From NCBI RefSeq assembly GCF_902148855.1, contig NC_043972.1, positions 37,613,996 through 37,677,995 of the forward strand: a stretch of 64,000 nt of DNA. Direction: 5' to 3'. The stretch's first letter is position 1; the number at the start of each line of letters is the position of its first letter. The position numbers were made by a program, and so were the translations under genes. This DNA comes from Sphaeramia orbicularis. Taxonomy: Eukaryota; Chordata; Actinopteri; Kurtiformes; Apogonidae. The notes below the pieces were generated by a model. It had not been told where the DNA came from. It did no database searches and worked only from the letters and a program-made list of their open reading frames with translations. This document shows, piece after piece, positions 13,346-26,493 of the stretch.

Positions 13346-13750
13346 AGCGGTGGTCAAAATTATTAAAATACTTGGTATATCTAAGAGGTTTCATCTGTTT
13401 ATTTTTTTTATTGCCCATTAAAATACCCATAAAATAAATGAAATATCTACAAAGTCATTATTGTGCTCTATAAACCATAGAATAGCGCCATCATTTGGAG
13501 AATTTGATCGTTTTCCTCACAGGAAACAAGTTACACCTATTTCACTGTTAACGTCACGTAATCATATTCCTTCACAGAAGCCAACCTCCTTGTGTAATCA
13601 TTGCAAGATGTGAACATGGTGAAACCAATGGTGATGCAAGAGTTTTAAGACAGAGCTGTGCGATTCTGTCAAATGTACAAGAACTATCCTCCTCATTCAG
13701 TAAATACTAAAGTTATAAGTGGATTAAAAACAGTCTGACTCACTTCATCT
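13346..13750 (+). mobile_element. Tc1-like 5' fragment
   Basis: It begins with the Tc1-type terminal sequence cagcggtggtcaaaattatt. About 270 bases later there is a degraded N-terminal transposase-like stretch (ATGGTGAAACCAATGGTGATG...). Short and interrupted; no 3' end found. Confidence 0.4.
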
Positions 13751-14209
13751 GATATGTGTTGTGCTCAGAACAACCATCTGCATCTTTCAAGAACATAATG
13801 AAATGAAATCCTGTTTTAGAGGCAAAAAAAAAGGTCCATATTTTCAGATCTGTCAGGTGTTTGGCCCCCACTGTAAATATCTTCAAATCATACTCAAACA
13901 TTGTAAATGGGATATGTTGTTGGCTCTCATCATGCTCAGTTTTAAACATGCTGCTGATGTCCTGAAGGTGGCGCTAGGCCCTCACTTATATCTCTTTCAC
14001 GAGCATGTTGCAATTGTTGATACCTAATACACATACAAATGCAAACCAATAAGGTGGTTATAAAACACCCTGCTCAGGCTTCTCTGCCAGACTTTGCATT
14101 AGCTGTGGTTCCTCTGTTATGGGACCTGGGATTCACAACCGTGACATAAGGGCATAAGAGCACATGACTGAACAGGCAGTTTACTGGCCCTTTCTCTGAC
14201 ATTTCTTAC

Positions 14210-14590
14210 ATGATGAACAACAACCATAATAATAAGTGGTACCAGGTACAACAAACCCTGCCCCTTGCACATATTGTAGTTTATTTTGGCATCGATCCAG
14301 CTGATGTCATCATGTCTATGCATGTACTGATGTCAGTATATCACTTGCCTCTATATATGTGCCAAGTTTGAAGTAAATTGAAACAAAAATGATGTTTTTA
14401 TAGATATGTGAATTTCACCCATTATAAGTAAATGGGGGAAAAAAGATTTTAAAAATTCGACTTGACCAACTGTTCCCAAAATGTAATCAGTTCTATTCTG
14501 GGTCACTGGAAATCTATAAACCCAATTTGGTATGAGTTCAACCAATAGTTTTGCTGCTGGAGTGTGAACAAACAAACCTCGCCTTGCCTT
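14210..14590 (-). repeat. Interspersed repeat, partner of 60868-61170
   Basis: Long stretches such as ttggcatcgatccagctgatg and cccaatttggtatgagttcaacc match the region near 60.87-61.17 kb in reverse orientation. This is a dispersed, non-coding or decayed family of unknown class. Confidence 0.65.
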
Positions 14591-16874
14591 CAGGGGGTGG
14601 GGTAATAATTGTGATAATAATGATAATAATGATATTGTTGTGTATACCACACCCAAATTAGTGGCAAATTAGTGGTTAACTTCCTTTACATACAGTCAAA
14701 ATTCCATCCTCTTCATTCTCTGACTGGTCACAATGTTCAGATGATGTACAGAATACTTTCACACATTTAAGAAGTAACTTTTCAAATGGTTTTGTACAAT
14801 TTGGCAAAAAAAAAAAAAAGAGAAAAAAGAAAAAGAACGTCAGGTATTTCATATAAATGGAGGAAACTGCATTTAGTACACAATAAGCAGAATAACTGGT
14901 AAAACATCTTAGCTACTGTTGTGACTGATGACACTGAGGGTTGTTTGGGGTTCTTTTTTTTTTTTTTTACATTTATATTCAGTTTTTTGTCACTGATTTT
15001 TTTAATGACTATGTGTACTAAAACATACATTATGACACAAAAAATGCATAACTATCACACAAACAACACCCACAATAAAAGGAGCTGGGGGTGAGGTTAC
15101 AGGTTATGTATTTCTACCTGTTACTATTAGTCCCCACATAGTGTCATAATAAAAACACATACATGCATGTTATTTACAAGTCATTTCTTTGGACATGTAT
15201 ATGCTTTAACAATGCTTTTTTTTTTTCTTAGGAAAAAACAAAAAAAGTTTTTCCTCTGGTTGTTAGAAGTCCGTAGTGTCCGTGGTGTTCCTACTGTTAT
15301 CGGTGTTCAACCAAATGTCATCGAATGAATTACTATAGAGTGTTGCAACTAAACATACCATTCTTATGAGCCGGGAGGTCAGGGAAGGTAATTGTTTAAA
15401 CTCAGCACAAGAAAAAAAAGTCTGGATTAGCATGGAATAATGACCATGCTTATGTTGGTGTTGTTTGGTTTGGTGTCTTTGTAAGATGTGTGTGAAGTTG
15501 GAATAAAATATTTTTACCTCTTCTCATAAGATGATTGTTACAATATGCTTTATTCTACATAGATGAGGTACAACTGGAACTCAGTATGTAATCATTGCAC
15601 TTGGTTGACGGTGATTACTGACATGTATAAATAGGAATAAAAGGAGGAATATGTCTGAAAACAAAATTATTCCAACTTTATGGGCAACAGTGTATTCCAT
15701 AGAAGACTGTGAACCCCACACAGACTGGTAACCACTGGGGATGCAAATAAATAAACAGAAATACACAAAATACACCAGATTTATGAAGACCTTTAAATCA
15801 TGCATTTAGACAAAAATGATAATTATCCAACAAAAGACAAGAGACAGGCTTTTCTTTCTTGCACAATATGAAATAACGATAAGACAAAATGTATTACGTA
15901 ACAGGTAATGACCTACTGGGTAATGGTCATTATAATGATATGAATATAATGGCAAGCAGCACTGGCTCTTAAATGAAGTCTGTATTAATAGAAGCCTTTT
16001 GAAACAAGCCTTTGTTCATTTTTTCATTTTCATTTTATAAAATATGTATGGAGATGTAATTTACTTTCACACAAACTGTCACAAACACATAAATAAATTT
16101 AAATTTGGTTAGATAAATTTGACAAATAATTTATTCTATTGGGAAAGCACAGTAAGACATGATGTGATATGACTTGATGATATGCTATGATATATGATAC
16201 GCTATTCACAATCACATTAATGTTGCATAAATAACTGGTCATGAATCATCTGTTTGTTTGTCATGTACTGTACACAGGCGTGCTCTCATACTGAACTTTG
16301 CACCTGGTCAGCATCAGTATGCCTCATGTGTTTACTAAGTGGAATTGTGAAAGGTATAATGGTGCACCCACTCAGTACTGTAAGAAAGAACCGGACAATT
16401 CCTGATATCTAATAGAGATAGAGACAGAAAAAAAAAAAAAAAAAACACATTCATTATTTCTGTCTTTGAGCAAGATTCAGTATACTTAGTGCATAATGCA
16501 GGACAGACTGCAGTAGTGGGCATACAAAGTACTGCTGAAAATGTACAATTTCATTCCCGCCTTCAGAGGCTTTCAAAGGTGGCTGTAAAATGTAACGTTC
16601 CAGCATGTGATGAAACAAAAAAAGACCATTCCTTCGACAACAGTCCTAATCATGACACACATACCTTCTGTCACAATTTGTCATTTTATTTTTGTCATTT
16701 GCAGAACTTCACCCCCATCAGTAAACAAAAAATGTAAAGCACCTTTTGTACATTTACAAAAGAACCGAAACACCTGCAGATAAGGATTGGGGGGCTGTTC
16801 AAAGGTATTCATGGGTAGAGGGCTGGACAGAATAAAATAGAGCAGAAAAGGTGAGGGTACCATCAGACCATTAC

Positions 16875-19800
16875 ATGGAAATGGAGAGGAATAGTCCAGC
16901 CATTGCACTGCTGCTTTTACTTCAAGGTAGGACCTGTTTCAGCTGTTTCTTTGTGAATATATGTAATATAATAGGGTAACACAAACTGATCTCAGTGTAA
17001 GATTTTTTTTAAGTCCCTACCTGATAATCTGTTGTGTGTCCTTGTGTTTGTGCCTTCAGGGGTCCTGGCCTCTGGTGCTGTGGAGGTCCATCCCTCCTCT
17101 AACCCTGCTGTGGTCGGGGAAAATGTGACACTGTCTCTGTCTCCTCCGACATCTCTAAGCAGTGGAAGCTGGTCGGTGGGAAATGCCCAGATACTCACCT
17201 GGGTGGGAAACCAACAGGCAATCTTCTCCAGTCACACCGGCAGGGCATCCATAGACATCGCCACCAGAGCTCTCACTCTGAGTTTCGTCACGGTGGCCGA
17301 CTCAGGGGTCTACACAGTGCAGTCTGCGAGCCCTGAACTTAAGCTCAGTACGACCATCACTGTACTGGGTAAGGTTATGATTTCCTTGGACACTTTCACA
17401 CACTGAAGGGTCAGTTAAGGCAGGGGTATAGCTTTACTTGAAGGAGTTGAAGATAAAATTGGGAATTTTTCTGTAACTAAATTTCCACATTTAATTCCTC
17501 TGTGTTTCGAGAGCTCTGGTTGGTTCAGCTTTAACCCATAAAGACTCAAACAGTCACTGGAAACCAAAACCATCTAGCAATCTAAAATGTTTAATAACTT
17601 CTGATCCCCTAATCTTATCAATGCATACAAATAACTGGTGTAAAATACAGTTTGTCATCTTTTAATGGTCATCAGATATGACCCATTCGGATGTTCAGAG
17701 GTTCCGTACAGAATGTGGAAACACCGTCATCTTCTACATTGATTCACCAGTAAAACCCATAGAGTTGGATCAATGATAATAGATGTAGACAGTTGTTTTT
17801 ATATTCAGTTGTTGATATCTTTACAGAAAAATAGCTTTTTCTTCATTTTTTTCTGTTTCTGATTTGATAACTTTTGGATTTACTTTACTTTTCTGAACTT
17901 CTACATCGAGGGTGGCCAACCCTGGTCCTGGAGAGCCACAACCCTGCATGTTCTAAATGTTTCCCTCTTCCAGCACACCTGATGGTCATTATCAGGCTTC
18001 TGCAGAGCTTGATGATAGACTGATCATTTGAATCAGGTGTGTTGGAAGAGGGATCCATCTAAAACATGCAGGATAGTGGCTCTCCAGGACCAGGGTTGGC
18101 CAGCCCTGTTCTACATGATCAGTAAATTAAATATAGGAAAATACATGATTTTCACCAAAGAAAAAAATGTAAATATAAAGGATAAGATTATAATAAATGG
18201 TGACAAATCATTTAAGAAAAGTTAAATCTGCAGGAAAAATTAACTTGGGAACAGTCACAAAAGTAGCACTGGAGCTTCATGGGTTAATCCATAAAGACCC
18301 AAACCACCACTGCCGACCAAAATCATCTACTGATATAAAATATTTAATACCTATTGATCCACTAATCCACTGAACTGATGTAAATAATTGGTGTAAAATA
18401 CAGTTTGTCATTTTTTTACGGTCATCAGATATGACCCATTTGGACGTTCAGAGGCTCTGTAGTTACTGTAGAAACACTGTCATCTTCTACAACATTGATT
18501 CACCAGTAAAACCCATGGAATTGGATCAATGACAGTGGATGGAAACACTTATTTTTACATTCAGTTAATGAAATCTTTGTGCTGAAGAGGCTACTTTTTT
18601 CTTCAGTTTTCTCTGTTTCTGATTTAATAGCCTTCAACTTTAATCTGACCTTTTATGAACAGCTGCATGATCAGTGAATTAAATATAGGAAGATACTGCA
18701 TTTTCACAGAAAAAACTGCAAAATACAGAAGATCATATTCCAATAATTGGTGATAAATCACTTTAGAAAAGCTAGATCAGGGGTAAAATTCATTTGGGAA
18801 CTGCCACAAAAGTAGCACTGGGTCTTTATGGGTTAATACCATTTTCAATTACATTTCAGTATGTGTGTCATTTCTGTCACAGAGTCTATACAAAGTAAAC
18901 ATCTTCCTATGTCCTTACAATATCCATGCCCTGTTCAGAGAAACAGGCTTGAGATAAAGTGTATGAGTAAAGTGTGGGTGGGTGGAGAGGGATTCGACTC
19001 TTTCAATACAAGCATTGTGTGAAAGGTATGATTATTTGTAAAAGAGTTGCTGATATGACACACAAAAAGTTTCCTTCAACCAGTCTATTTACTCAACATA
19101 TGTGACCTCGAAAAACAAACAAACAAACATACACTGTATATGCAATATCAGATAGCACACAGAAGAGAACAGACCTGATGAGGTTAAGGCTTGGGGACAA
19201 AATATTTATTATAAAAACACATACAAACACATATAAAGACACAGAATCTGAGAATTCCTCATCTTCTCGTCAGAATTTTGTCATCTTTTCATGGTCATCA
19301 GATATGACCCATTTGGACATTCAGAGTCTCTTTAGTTACCGTGGAAACACTGTCATCCTCTACAACATTGATTCACCAGTAAAACCCATGGAGTTGGATC
19401 AATGACAGTAGATGGACACACTTGTTTTTATGTTCAGTTACTGATATTTTGCTGAAAAAGTCACTATTTGTTGAGCTTTCTCTGTTTTTGATATAATAAC
19501 CCTCAAGTTTACTCTGATCTTTGATGAACATCATTTGTTTGTTTGTTTGTTTTATTTATTTTGAATTTGCATTAAAACCAAACAACAAAAGAATTATGTA
19601 AAAGAAAGTCCAACATTCAAATAGGAGCGGGATGAAGTTTAACTTATAATCTCCCAACTCCTATATAATATCTACATGATCAGTCAATTAAATATAATAA
19701 AATTCACGATTATGACTAAAAAAAAAAAAAAAAAAGCAAAATAAGGAAGATAACATTACAATCAATGGTAATAAGTCACTTAAGAAAGGTTAAATATGGA

Positions 19801-21909
19801 GAAAAATTGATTTGGGAACTGACACAAAAGTAGCGCTGCATTATGGGTTAAGGTGATCTAATGTGTTGTTGATATTTGGACTGACAACCAGGATATGTCA
19901 CTGCTTGCTGTGCCAGCAGACGTTTATTTTGTGTTTCCTGCCCTTCAGCTCATATGACATTATGTCCCTTAGCAACACATTCTCACTGCTTTGTCCTTTG
20001 AAGCCAGTTTCACTTGAACTATTTTTGCTACATCATCACCAACACCATGACTTCACAAAAACAGTCCAATATTATAGTAATCTGTGGGATGTAGAATAGT
20101 CTCCACTTATAAACATATAGTCATAATTATTATCCCTGGTAACATAGTTTTATAAATCACCAAAAAATCCATTATGTTTTTTTTTCTCTCTCTCTTGGTG
20201 AAATTGTGCTTTTGTGAAGCACTTTGTAATTTCTATGTGAATACTACTGTATAAATGAAAGTAGCTTTATTAGTTACCAAATATTGACTTTAAAACAGAT
20301 AGTACATGCAGTATTAGGTTATTACTTCAAAGACTAAAACTGAAAAGAATTAATAATTTTCTACAAGGTCAACCTGGCCACTAAATAGACTAGACTAGAC
20401 TAGACTAGACTAGACTAGACTGGACTAGACTAGACTAGACTAGACTAGACTAGACTAGAATAGAATAGAATAGAATAGAATAGAATAGAATAGAATAGAA
20501 TAGAATAGAATAGAATAGAATAGATATGCAGTATGAATAGAAATGAAATCTAACATCAGTATAAATATGACAAAGTACACAATTATTATTTGTTTTATCA
20601 GAAATACATTTTTAAACTATTACAAATTCTGACCAAATAAATCACAAGGTTAGGAATATTTCCATAATTACTCATGTATGTTTATTTTTATATTCTAAAG
20701 CACTAAACTGCACATTACTCATTACATGACTACTACATTTATATTCAACTGGTTTTGTCAGATTTTCTTGAGCTGATGGAAAAACAAATTTCCCCCGGGG
20801 GATAAATAAAGTTAATCTGTTTCCGTTTTTATAGGTCTCTGACGTATAACTGTCTAGTTTCAGTTCTTCATGTGGTCTCCTGCTAAAGGCCTTGTGTAGT
20901 TTGACTGAGTGATGAACAGTTTGATATTTCTCTTCCTGTCTTGTCTCATCAGAGCCCATTTCTAATGTCACACTGAGAACCAATCAGACCAGGCTGGTGG
21001 AGTTCAAAGGGTCCATAGTTGCTTCATGTTCCGTCCTCTCTGGATCCTCACTGTCTTTCCTTTGGCTGAATGGTGACTCTGAGATCACAGCCAATGAGAG
21101 GGTTCATCTCACTGATGGAAACTCCACTCTGACCATAGTCAACATGAGCCGATATGACCAGGGACAGCTCCGGTGTTGTGCTTTTAATGCTATCAGTAAC
21201 GCCACCAGTGATCCGGTGAACTTCACTGTGAGCTGTGAGTACAGTAGGACGGAGTCACTTTAACTGATGTGTACTTTGTCCACAGCTCTAAAACCCTGTC
21301 ATCTCTGTCTTAGATGGTCCTGAAAACATGAACCTCACTGGAGGTGGATCCTTTGCCACTGGATCCAATGTGTCCATGCTCTGTTTAGCTGACTCCAGTC
21401 CTCCAGCTCGGCTTAAGTGGGCTTTCAGAGGAGAGCTGCTGAACACCACAGGAGCAGAGCTGAACCTGTACAACATCAGTGAGGACCAAAGTGGTGTTTA
21501 TACCTGTCAGGCTTTCAACAACGAAACCAGCAGGAGTGAAAATATCACCACACAAGTCATCATATCAAGTGAGTGGGCTTCGTAAAGGCATATAGTTATA
21601 GGCATATGTTTTTGCATATTTATGGTATTTGATTAACCTGTTTTTTATCTTATATTTTAATCCTGCTTTTAGATGTAAAGCACTTTGGGCTTCGTTATGT
21701 TGTTGTAAAGTACTATAGAAATACACTTTGATTTGATTTTGATTTGATATAAACCTCTAATTTTCCTAAGCTTATCCTGTCCGTCATAAACGTTTTTCTT
21801 TTCCTGTTTCCACCCAGAGCCTTCATCATCTGCATCAGAACAGGCAGCCTGTATGTGGCTTCTTCCTCTGCTGTCATTGGCTGGACTCCTCTTCACAACA
21901 CCCCACTAA
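16875..21909 (+). CDS. CEACAM-like protein, N-A-B domains with GPI-type tail
   Basis: Five exons with phase-1 introns: 16875-16926 (signal peptide, SPAIALLLLLQ), 17060-17368 (N domain), 20953-21234 (A-type Ig), 21314-21568 (B-type Ig) and 21818-21909 (tail); about 329 residues. The N domain carries the V-set landmarks SxSW, ILTW and DSGVYTVQ but has no cysteine at all, as in mammalian CEACAM N domains. The A and B domains keep their cysteine pairs (ASCSV...LRCCAF; MLCLAD...YTCQAF). The last exon ends in WLLPLLSLAGLLFTTPH, a GPI-type signal. The architecture equals that of CEACAM6/8. Likely role: cell-cell adhesion or a microbial or decoy ligand-binding surface protein. AATAAA follows the stop at 21915-21920. 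The large intron 2 (17369-20952) is filled with repeats. Orthology to one mammalian CEACAM cannot be claimed. Confidence 0.85.
17535..18283 (+). mobile_element. piggyBac-like TTAA MITE, copy 2 (interrupted)
   Basis: Bounded by TTAA at 17531-17534 and 18284-18287; the left end is CCCATAAAGACTC. It lies in intron 2 of the N-A-B gene. A 202-base hAT MITE at 17907-18108 interrupts it. It directly abuts copy 3, sharing one TTAA. Confidence 0.75.
17907..18108. mobile_element. hAT MITE, 202 bases, with 8-base target duplication
   Basis: Flanked by TTCTACAT on both sides (17899-17906 and 18109-18116). Ends are inverted (ggtggccaaccctggtcctg against caggaccagggttggcca), with CAGGG-type termini. A relative of identical length lies at 62457-62658. 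Confidence 0.85.
18288..18832 (+). mobile_element. piggyBac-like TTAA MITE, copy 3
   Basis: 545 bases between TTAA 18284-18287 and 18833-18836; it ends GGGTCTTTATGGG. It is the most complete uninterrupted plus-strand copy, and its terminal inverted repeats read (t)CCATAAAGACCC and GGGTCTTTATGGG. Confidence 0.8.
19270..19847 (+). mobile_element. piggyBac-like TTAA MITE, copy 4 (5' truncated, interrupted)
   Basis: The right half is homologous to copies 2 and 3 and ends before TTAA at 19848-19851. The left end is missing. About 130 bases of foreign sequence (around 19530-19665, starting with a TTTG run) interrupt it. Confidence 0.65.
20392..20524 (+). repeat. (TAGAC)n then (TAGAA)n microsatellite
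   Basis: A pentanucleotide tract changes unit partway from TAGAC to TAGAA. It is in intron 2 of the N-A-B gene. Similar TAGAA tracts lie at about 53190-53262 and, inverted, at 61274-61304. Confidence 0.9.
21670..21752 (+). repeat. LINE/SINE 3' tail in the last intron
   Basis: gtaaagcactttgggct followed by tttgatttgatttt is the typical 3' end of fish LINE-derived repeats. A related tail lies at about 29930-30030 in an intron of the large CEACAM-like gene. Confidence 0.5.
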
Positions 21910-22658
21910 CTGGAAATAAATCATACTTTTCTCATTCTTTTTTAATCACAGATTAACACTGGAATATTAGACTGTTCTAGATGTGTTATGATGTGTTAAA
22001 TATGTGCAGCAGATCAGATACTTCCTGTTCAGATATAATGTATAAATACAGCATTATGTGAAAAGGCTGGGTCTGTTTTTGGAAAGAACCTAGATACACC
22101 GAGGAATATGGTGGAGACGTGTACACGGAGTGAAGTGGAGGACATCTTGGATAATCTAGATCATCTTCTTCATCCCAAACCAGAAGAGCAGCTGCAGTTC
22201 TGCATCTTAGAATCATTACGATGCAGAACTGAGAAGTATAGAAGACCCCTCATGTCCACTGCCATCAAACTCTATAAAACCTCAGTTTGATCATCCATGG
22301 GCTGATGGATTACTTGTTCAATAATACTGTTTTTTGTTTTGTTTCTTTCTCTTTCTTAAGCTGATTAAAAAAGTGAAATTCCCCCAGGAGATAAATAAAC
22401 TTTACATATATCAATATCTGTATCTGTGTCTGTATCAATTGCCTACAGGTCCTACATGAATTGAAATGATTAAAATATTGATGAATGTTGTTCCAGTTGT
22501 TTGACTACATGTGTTTTGAAGGAAATGAACGTGACATTGAAATATAGCTTAAAAAGAAGATGCCTTTAGCTCATGGATGACTTTATCTTCAGGACAATTA
22601 TCTACAAGTTAAAAAGTCAGTCATTCTGTAAAAATCAGATCATGTAGAGTGTTTGGTA

Positions 22659-24189
22659 CAGACCTGATCAAAATCTTAAGACCAGTTGAAAAATAGCTAG
22701 AATTTACCTTTTGCACATTTGGATCTTAATGAGGTTTTAAGTAGAGCTACAATATACAAAAGCAAGAAGGGGGAGTGAGACAAAAAGCACTTGAAAAAGT
22801 AATTTATTGAAAACAACAAGTAAACTGAAATACGCTGTTTATCAGCTGATCAAAAGTTTAAGACCGCAGGCTATAAAAGTCAAAATCTGCTCAAAATTCT
22901 CATTTTCTGTCGGGCATTCACACGGTCATGCCCTCCTGATGGCTAAAGCTAAGAAGCTTTCTCTTCTTGAACGTGGTCGGATCGTCGAGCTGCATAAGCA
23001 AGGCCTCTCGCAGCGTGCCATTGCTGCTGAGGTTGGACGCAGTAAGACAGTCATTCCAAATTTTTTGACAGATCCTGAGCATTATGGAACAAAACAGTCA
23101 AGTGGTACACCCAAAAAAATTACACCTGCGCTGAGCCGGCGGATCCAATTGACTGTCCGTCAAGACACAGGCCCAAATTAAGGCCCTCACTGGTGCCTAC
23201 TGCAGCGCAATAACCATCAGACGGCATCTGTGGGAAAAGGGTTTCAAAAACAAAAAACAAATTCAAAGACCTCGTCTCCTACAATGCCACAAAACTGCCC
23301 GTTTAGACTTTGCCAGGGAGCATCAAACATGGGACATTGAAAAGTGGAAAAAAGTTTTATTCTCTGATGAGAAAAAATTGAACCTTGACAGTCCAGATGG
23401 CTTCCAACGTTACTAGCATGACAAGGAGATCCCACCTGAGATGTTTTCTACCCGGCACAGTGGAGGGGGGTCCATCATGATCTGGGGTGCTTTTTCATTC
23501 AGTGGAACACTGGAGCTTCAGGTGGTGCAGGGTCGTCAAACAGCGGCTGGTTACGTGCAGATGTTGCAGCGGGCATCCCTCATGACTGAGGGCCCTCGTC
23601 TGTGTGGTAACAGCTGGGTTTAAAAACAGGACAACGCTGCAGTTCACAATGACGAAGGACTTCTTCAGGGAGAATAACATCACTCTTTTGGACCATCCCA
23701 CACGTTCCCCTGATTTAAATCCCATAGAGAACATTTGGGGATGGATGGCAAGGGAAGTTTATAAAAATGGCCATCAGTTCCAGACAGTTGATGCCCTTCA
23801 TGAAGCCATCTTCACCACTTGGAGCAATGTTCCCACCAGCCTCCTGGAAACACTCACATCAAGCATGCCCAAACGAATTTTTGAAGTGATTAACAAGAAC
23901 GGTGGAGCTACTCATTACTGAGTCCTACTGAGAAAACTTTTTTGTTCTGGTTGGAGAGTTTTTTGTAATTTTTTGAGCGATGGTCTTAAACTTTTGATCA
24001 GCTGATAAACAGCCTATTTCAGTTTACTTGTTGTTTTCAATAAATTACTTTTTCAAAGTGCTTTTTGTCTCACTCCCCCTTCTTGCTTTTGTATATTGTA
24101 GCTCTACTTAAAACCTCATTAAGATCCAAATGTGCAAAAGGTAAATTCTAGCTATTTTTCAACTGGTCTTAAGATTTTGATCAGGTCTG
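22659..24189 (+). mobile_element. Tc1-like transposon, nearly full length, broken transposase
   Basis: 1531 bases flanked by TA. Terminal inverted repeats of about 208 bases (22659-22866; 23982-24189) differ by about one substitution and one indel, so the copy is young. The transposase starts at 22939 (MAKAKKLSLLERGRIVELHK, a helix-turn-helix start) but has a deletion near 23170 that shifts the frame, a stop after GFQRY near 23416, and further breaks around 23600-23640. Catalytic blocks [18 protein letters not shown] and the C-terminal PKRIFEVI remain visible. It could be moved only by a transposase supplied from elsewhere. Confidence 0.9.
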
Positions 24190-24231
24190 TATTAACTGTA
24201 CAATGTTTGTGCGTCTCTGCATAGATAGATA

Positions 24232-24430
<199 letters not shown>

Positions 24431-24469
24431 CGATCTTTATATAGCACTTTTCATACAATCAATACGCCC

Positions 24470-24549
24470 CCTGCACACACACACCGCCATATACCCATGC
24501 ACACAGACACGCTCGCACACACCTACACACACACCTACACACACACACC

Positions 24550-24590
<41 letters not shown>
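24470..24590 (+). repeat. (CA)n-rich tract
   Basis: Imperfect, then perfect CA dinucleotide repeat with interspersed CTACA units. Confidence 0.9.
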
Positions 24591-24592
<2 letters not shown>

Positions 24593-25265
24593 TCGCAGTT
24601 GGCAGATAGACATCTTACCGACTGCACCTTCTGTGAGGAGGAAACTGTTTAACCACAGCCACATATCTCAGAAAAGTCAAATGGGTGGGGTGAATGAAGT
24701 GTAAATATTACACACTGTTTTTTGTCATAACCCTTTTACTGTCAAAGAATGATAACTTTTACACTTACAATGGTTGCATTTAATGAAGCTTACATTTATT
24801 GCCTATATTATATATTATATTACATATTTACTTATATAAATGATTAATTTGTGCATTCTCATTATCTAAAAAAACATCTATACTGTAACCTTTTGCAAAG
24901 TACGCCATGCAATGTTTTTGATGTCTAATCGGAAAAAAAAACAGTCTTATATCCTCTTTTCATAAACAAATAAAATATTTGATGTGTGGGTCAGTGATTA
25001 CAGTAAACAGAGCAAGAAACTGTGGAACAAAAAGCAATCACTTGTGCTTTGTGTAGGACAGATTAGGCTGGATAGAAAAGCAATAAATCCATATTTATAA
25101 TACAGTTTAAAATGTATATATTTATAATTACCTCTGCCAAGGACATGATGCTATCATTATTGTCTTTCTATCAGCAGTACAACTGCACCACTTTACATAA
25201 AACTTTGTAAAATAGTAGGGTTTGTGTCAAAGAATTGAGAAATAAACTTCTCAACAACTGGCAAC

Positions 25266-25301
<36 letters not shown>

Positions 25302-26493
25302 CGTTACTTCAGCTAACATAAGAGTAAGTTACAGAAACAAATGGTGCCAACTGACAAAAAGCAATAAAACAAAGCTTTGTTGTCCCTGATATCCAGTAAA
25401 ACTTGAGCCTCAAGAAAAATAGTTCTATGTTTTTCCGGTTTTCAGTATTCTCTTAACTATTTGGAATATACACAAGCTAAGTACAGTAATAGTCGGAAAA
25501 GAATAAGAAGAATAGAAAAAAGTATTTTGAATAAATACGACAGAAAAAAGAGGAAACTCGACAATAAATTTCATTTGAACTTCCATTTTGTGAAGTGGCA
25601 TAACCACAGTTATGTAAAATAACAATGTGGAAGCTGACACAAAAATCATTTCCCCTGGTTGATATGCCTGGTTAAAAATAGTTCACACTCACAGAATTGA
25701 ACAATTGTTGAGGTTTTTATCATTTCATGGTTCACAGTTTATGTAGAAGTGGATTCCCAAGGACTGAGGACATGATTAAATTGAGTTCATACTAAATCAG
25801 TAAAAAGGTGTGTAAAAATGTCTTTTTATTTCTCTTTAAGTGAGGAAGAAAAACTGCATATGCTAATGTTTCCATATGTCAAAGGCCCCAAACGTCACTG
25901 TACAACAGAATCAACCCAGCTCATAATTTGTGATGTTTTTTTTTTTGTTTTTTTTTTTTTGTGGTTAAATAATAATGTGCACTGAGAAGAAGGTTGAATT
26001 GTTGGCTTTGGTGGAGGTCTGTCCTTTCTAAGTGTCCATTTATTTTGTGGACACTTAGCTTAACTGCCTGTCCAAGAAATCAGGTTTTTTGTGTTTACTC
26101 AGTGTGAAAACCATTCTGCATCCAGAAAGACCTTTACTCCACTCCAACACAATAGGCACAAAATGTCGCCTTTATCCTGGATTTAGTTTAAAGTTGCACA
26201 ACGACTGTGATTTCCAATAAATGGACACACCTCATGTGAATGGGTAAAACTTGAGAGTGGACCAGGGCAAAACAAGGTGTGGCGAGACCATGACGTGATG
26301 TGGTGATGGCAAACTGGGAGGAAGCATTTGCATCAGGAGCACAGAAAGCTGGAGTGTTGTAGAGCAAATATTTGCTGATCAGTGGGGACCACATAATATC
26401 TCCAGATTTGAGTTTATCACAGCCAGAGTCACGTCCATGCAGTTTACAAGGACTTTCAGCTCAGTTTCAATTCAACATAAACTGTAGGTTTCA

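Larger units (their letters stand above)
12230..16874. other. Intergenic spacer
   Basis: The spacer holds the 3' untranslated region of the three-Ig gene (to about 13.09 kb), a Tc1-like 5' fragment near 13.35-13.75 kb, an interspersed repeat at 14210-14590, and AT-rich sequence with homopolymer runs. No gene is supported in 14.6-16.87 kb. Confidence 0.6.
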
